The position numbers were made by a program, and so were the translations under genes. Positions 6,300 to 6,559 of a stretch of DNA of 6,559 nucleotides are shown piece after piece; position 1 is the stretch's first letter, and each line of letters opens with the position of its first letter. This DNA comes from Planctomycetota bacterium (GTDB taxonomy: Bacteria > Planctomycetota > Planctomycetia > Planctomycetales > Planctomycetaceae), in contig JAPOLP010000324.1 of NCBI GenBank assembly GCA_029977045.1, positions 1 through 6,559 on the forward strand. Direction: 5' to 3'. The notes beneath the pieces were generated by a model, which worked only from the letters and a program-made list of their open reading frames with translations, had not been told where the DNA came from and did not search any database.

Positions 6300-6559
6300 A
6301 TGAAACTACTTCCCTGGGAATACGGCATCCGCAATCTGCTGCGGCGTCCGGCTCGCAGTACGCTGACACTGCTGGGACTGACGACCGTCGTGCTGCTGGT
6401 GCTGGTCGTCGCGGGTTTTCTGCGCGGGCTGGAACGTTCGCTGGCCGTCAGCGGCGATCTCCAGACGGTCATCGTCTTTTCGCTGGGGATGGGCGAAAAC
6501 CTCGAATACTCATCCGTCCCGATGCGGACCTCTGACCTGGTCGCGGCCAGTGTCGACGG
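6300..6559 (+). CDS. ABC transporter permease, MacB/FtsX type, N-terminal part (cut by window edge)
   Basis: The visible 86 residues match the start of a MacB/FtsX-like ABC permease. A short cytoplasmic amphipathic segment (MKLLPWEYGIRNLLRRPARS) leads into one long membrane helix (about 21-41, LTLLGLTTVVLLVLVVAGFL), followed by the start of a large extracytoplasmic domain beginning near GLERSLAVSGD. In this family such permeases pair with a separate ATPase and often an HlyD-type adaptor to export peptides, lipids or drugs, or to act on envelope proteins. The partners should lie to the right of the window. The ATG at 6300-6302 is chosen because the xLLPWEYGIRNL start is characteristic; the frame stays open a little further upstream but that sequence shows no motif. 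It lies on the same strand as the Cys-rich gene. The substrate cannot be told from this fragment. Confidence 0.85.
   Translation, partial: MKLLPWEYGIRNLLRRPARSTLTLLGLTTVVLLVLVVAGFLRGLERSLAVSGDLQTVIVFSLGMGENLEYSSVPMRTSDLVAASVD

Overview
The window is GC-rich bacterial chromosome with dense, mostly leaderless-looking genes that have weak or absent Shine-Dalgarno sequences. The following suggest a planctomycete or a relative: a secreted SGNH hydrolase fused to a Dabb domain, a small secreted Cys-rich protein, and the style of the MacB/FtsX-like permease N-terminus. This assignment is inferred from the look of the proteins, not from a search.

Left half (1-4057, minus strand): a three-gene cluster transcribed right to left, phoH-like ATPase, then a PgpH-type 7TM-HD phosphodiesterase, then ybeY (cut by the left edge). 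This order matches the phoH-pgpH-ybeY block known in Firmicutes such as Bacillus and Listeria. The gaps are 59 nt (phoH to pgpH, containing an inverted repeat that abuts the pgpH start) and 14 nt (pgpH to ybeY), so the cluster is probably one operon. It joins an RNA-linked ATPase, a probable cyclic-di-AMP phosphodiesterase and the rRNA maturation endoribonuclease YbeY. Here YbeY carries Asp in place of the third metal-binding His.

Middle (4058-5372): a divergent intergenic region of about 300 bp, then a plus-strand gene for an exported two-domain protein, an SGNH/GDSL hydrolase with a C-terminal Dabb barrel. A strong GC-rich hairpin lies about 50 bp after its stop codon.

Right part (5373-6559): about 360 bp with no supportable gene, then a small secreted Cys-rich protein (15 Cys in 149 residues) of unknown function. 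After a 117-bp gap with a perfect 7-bp hairpin comes the start of a MacB/FtsX-type ABC transporter permease, cut by the right edge. The last two genes may form a transcription unit with the rest of the transporter outside the window. No mobile element, CRISPR array, tRNA or rRNA was seen.
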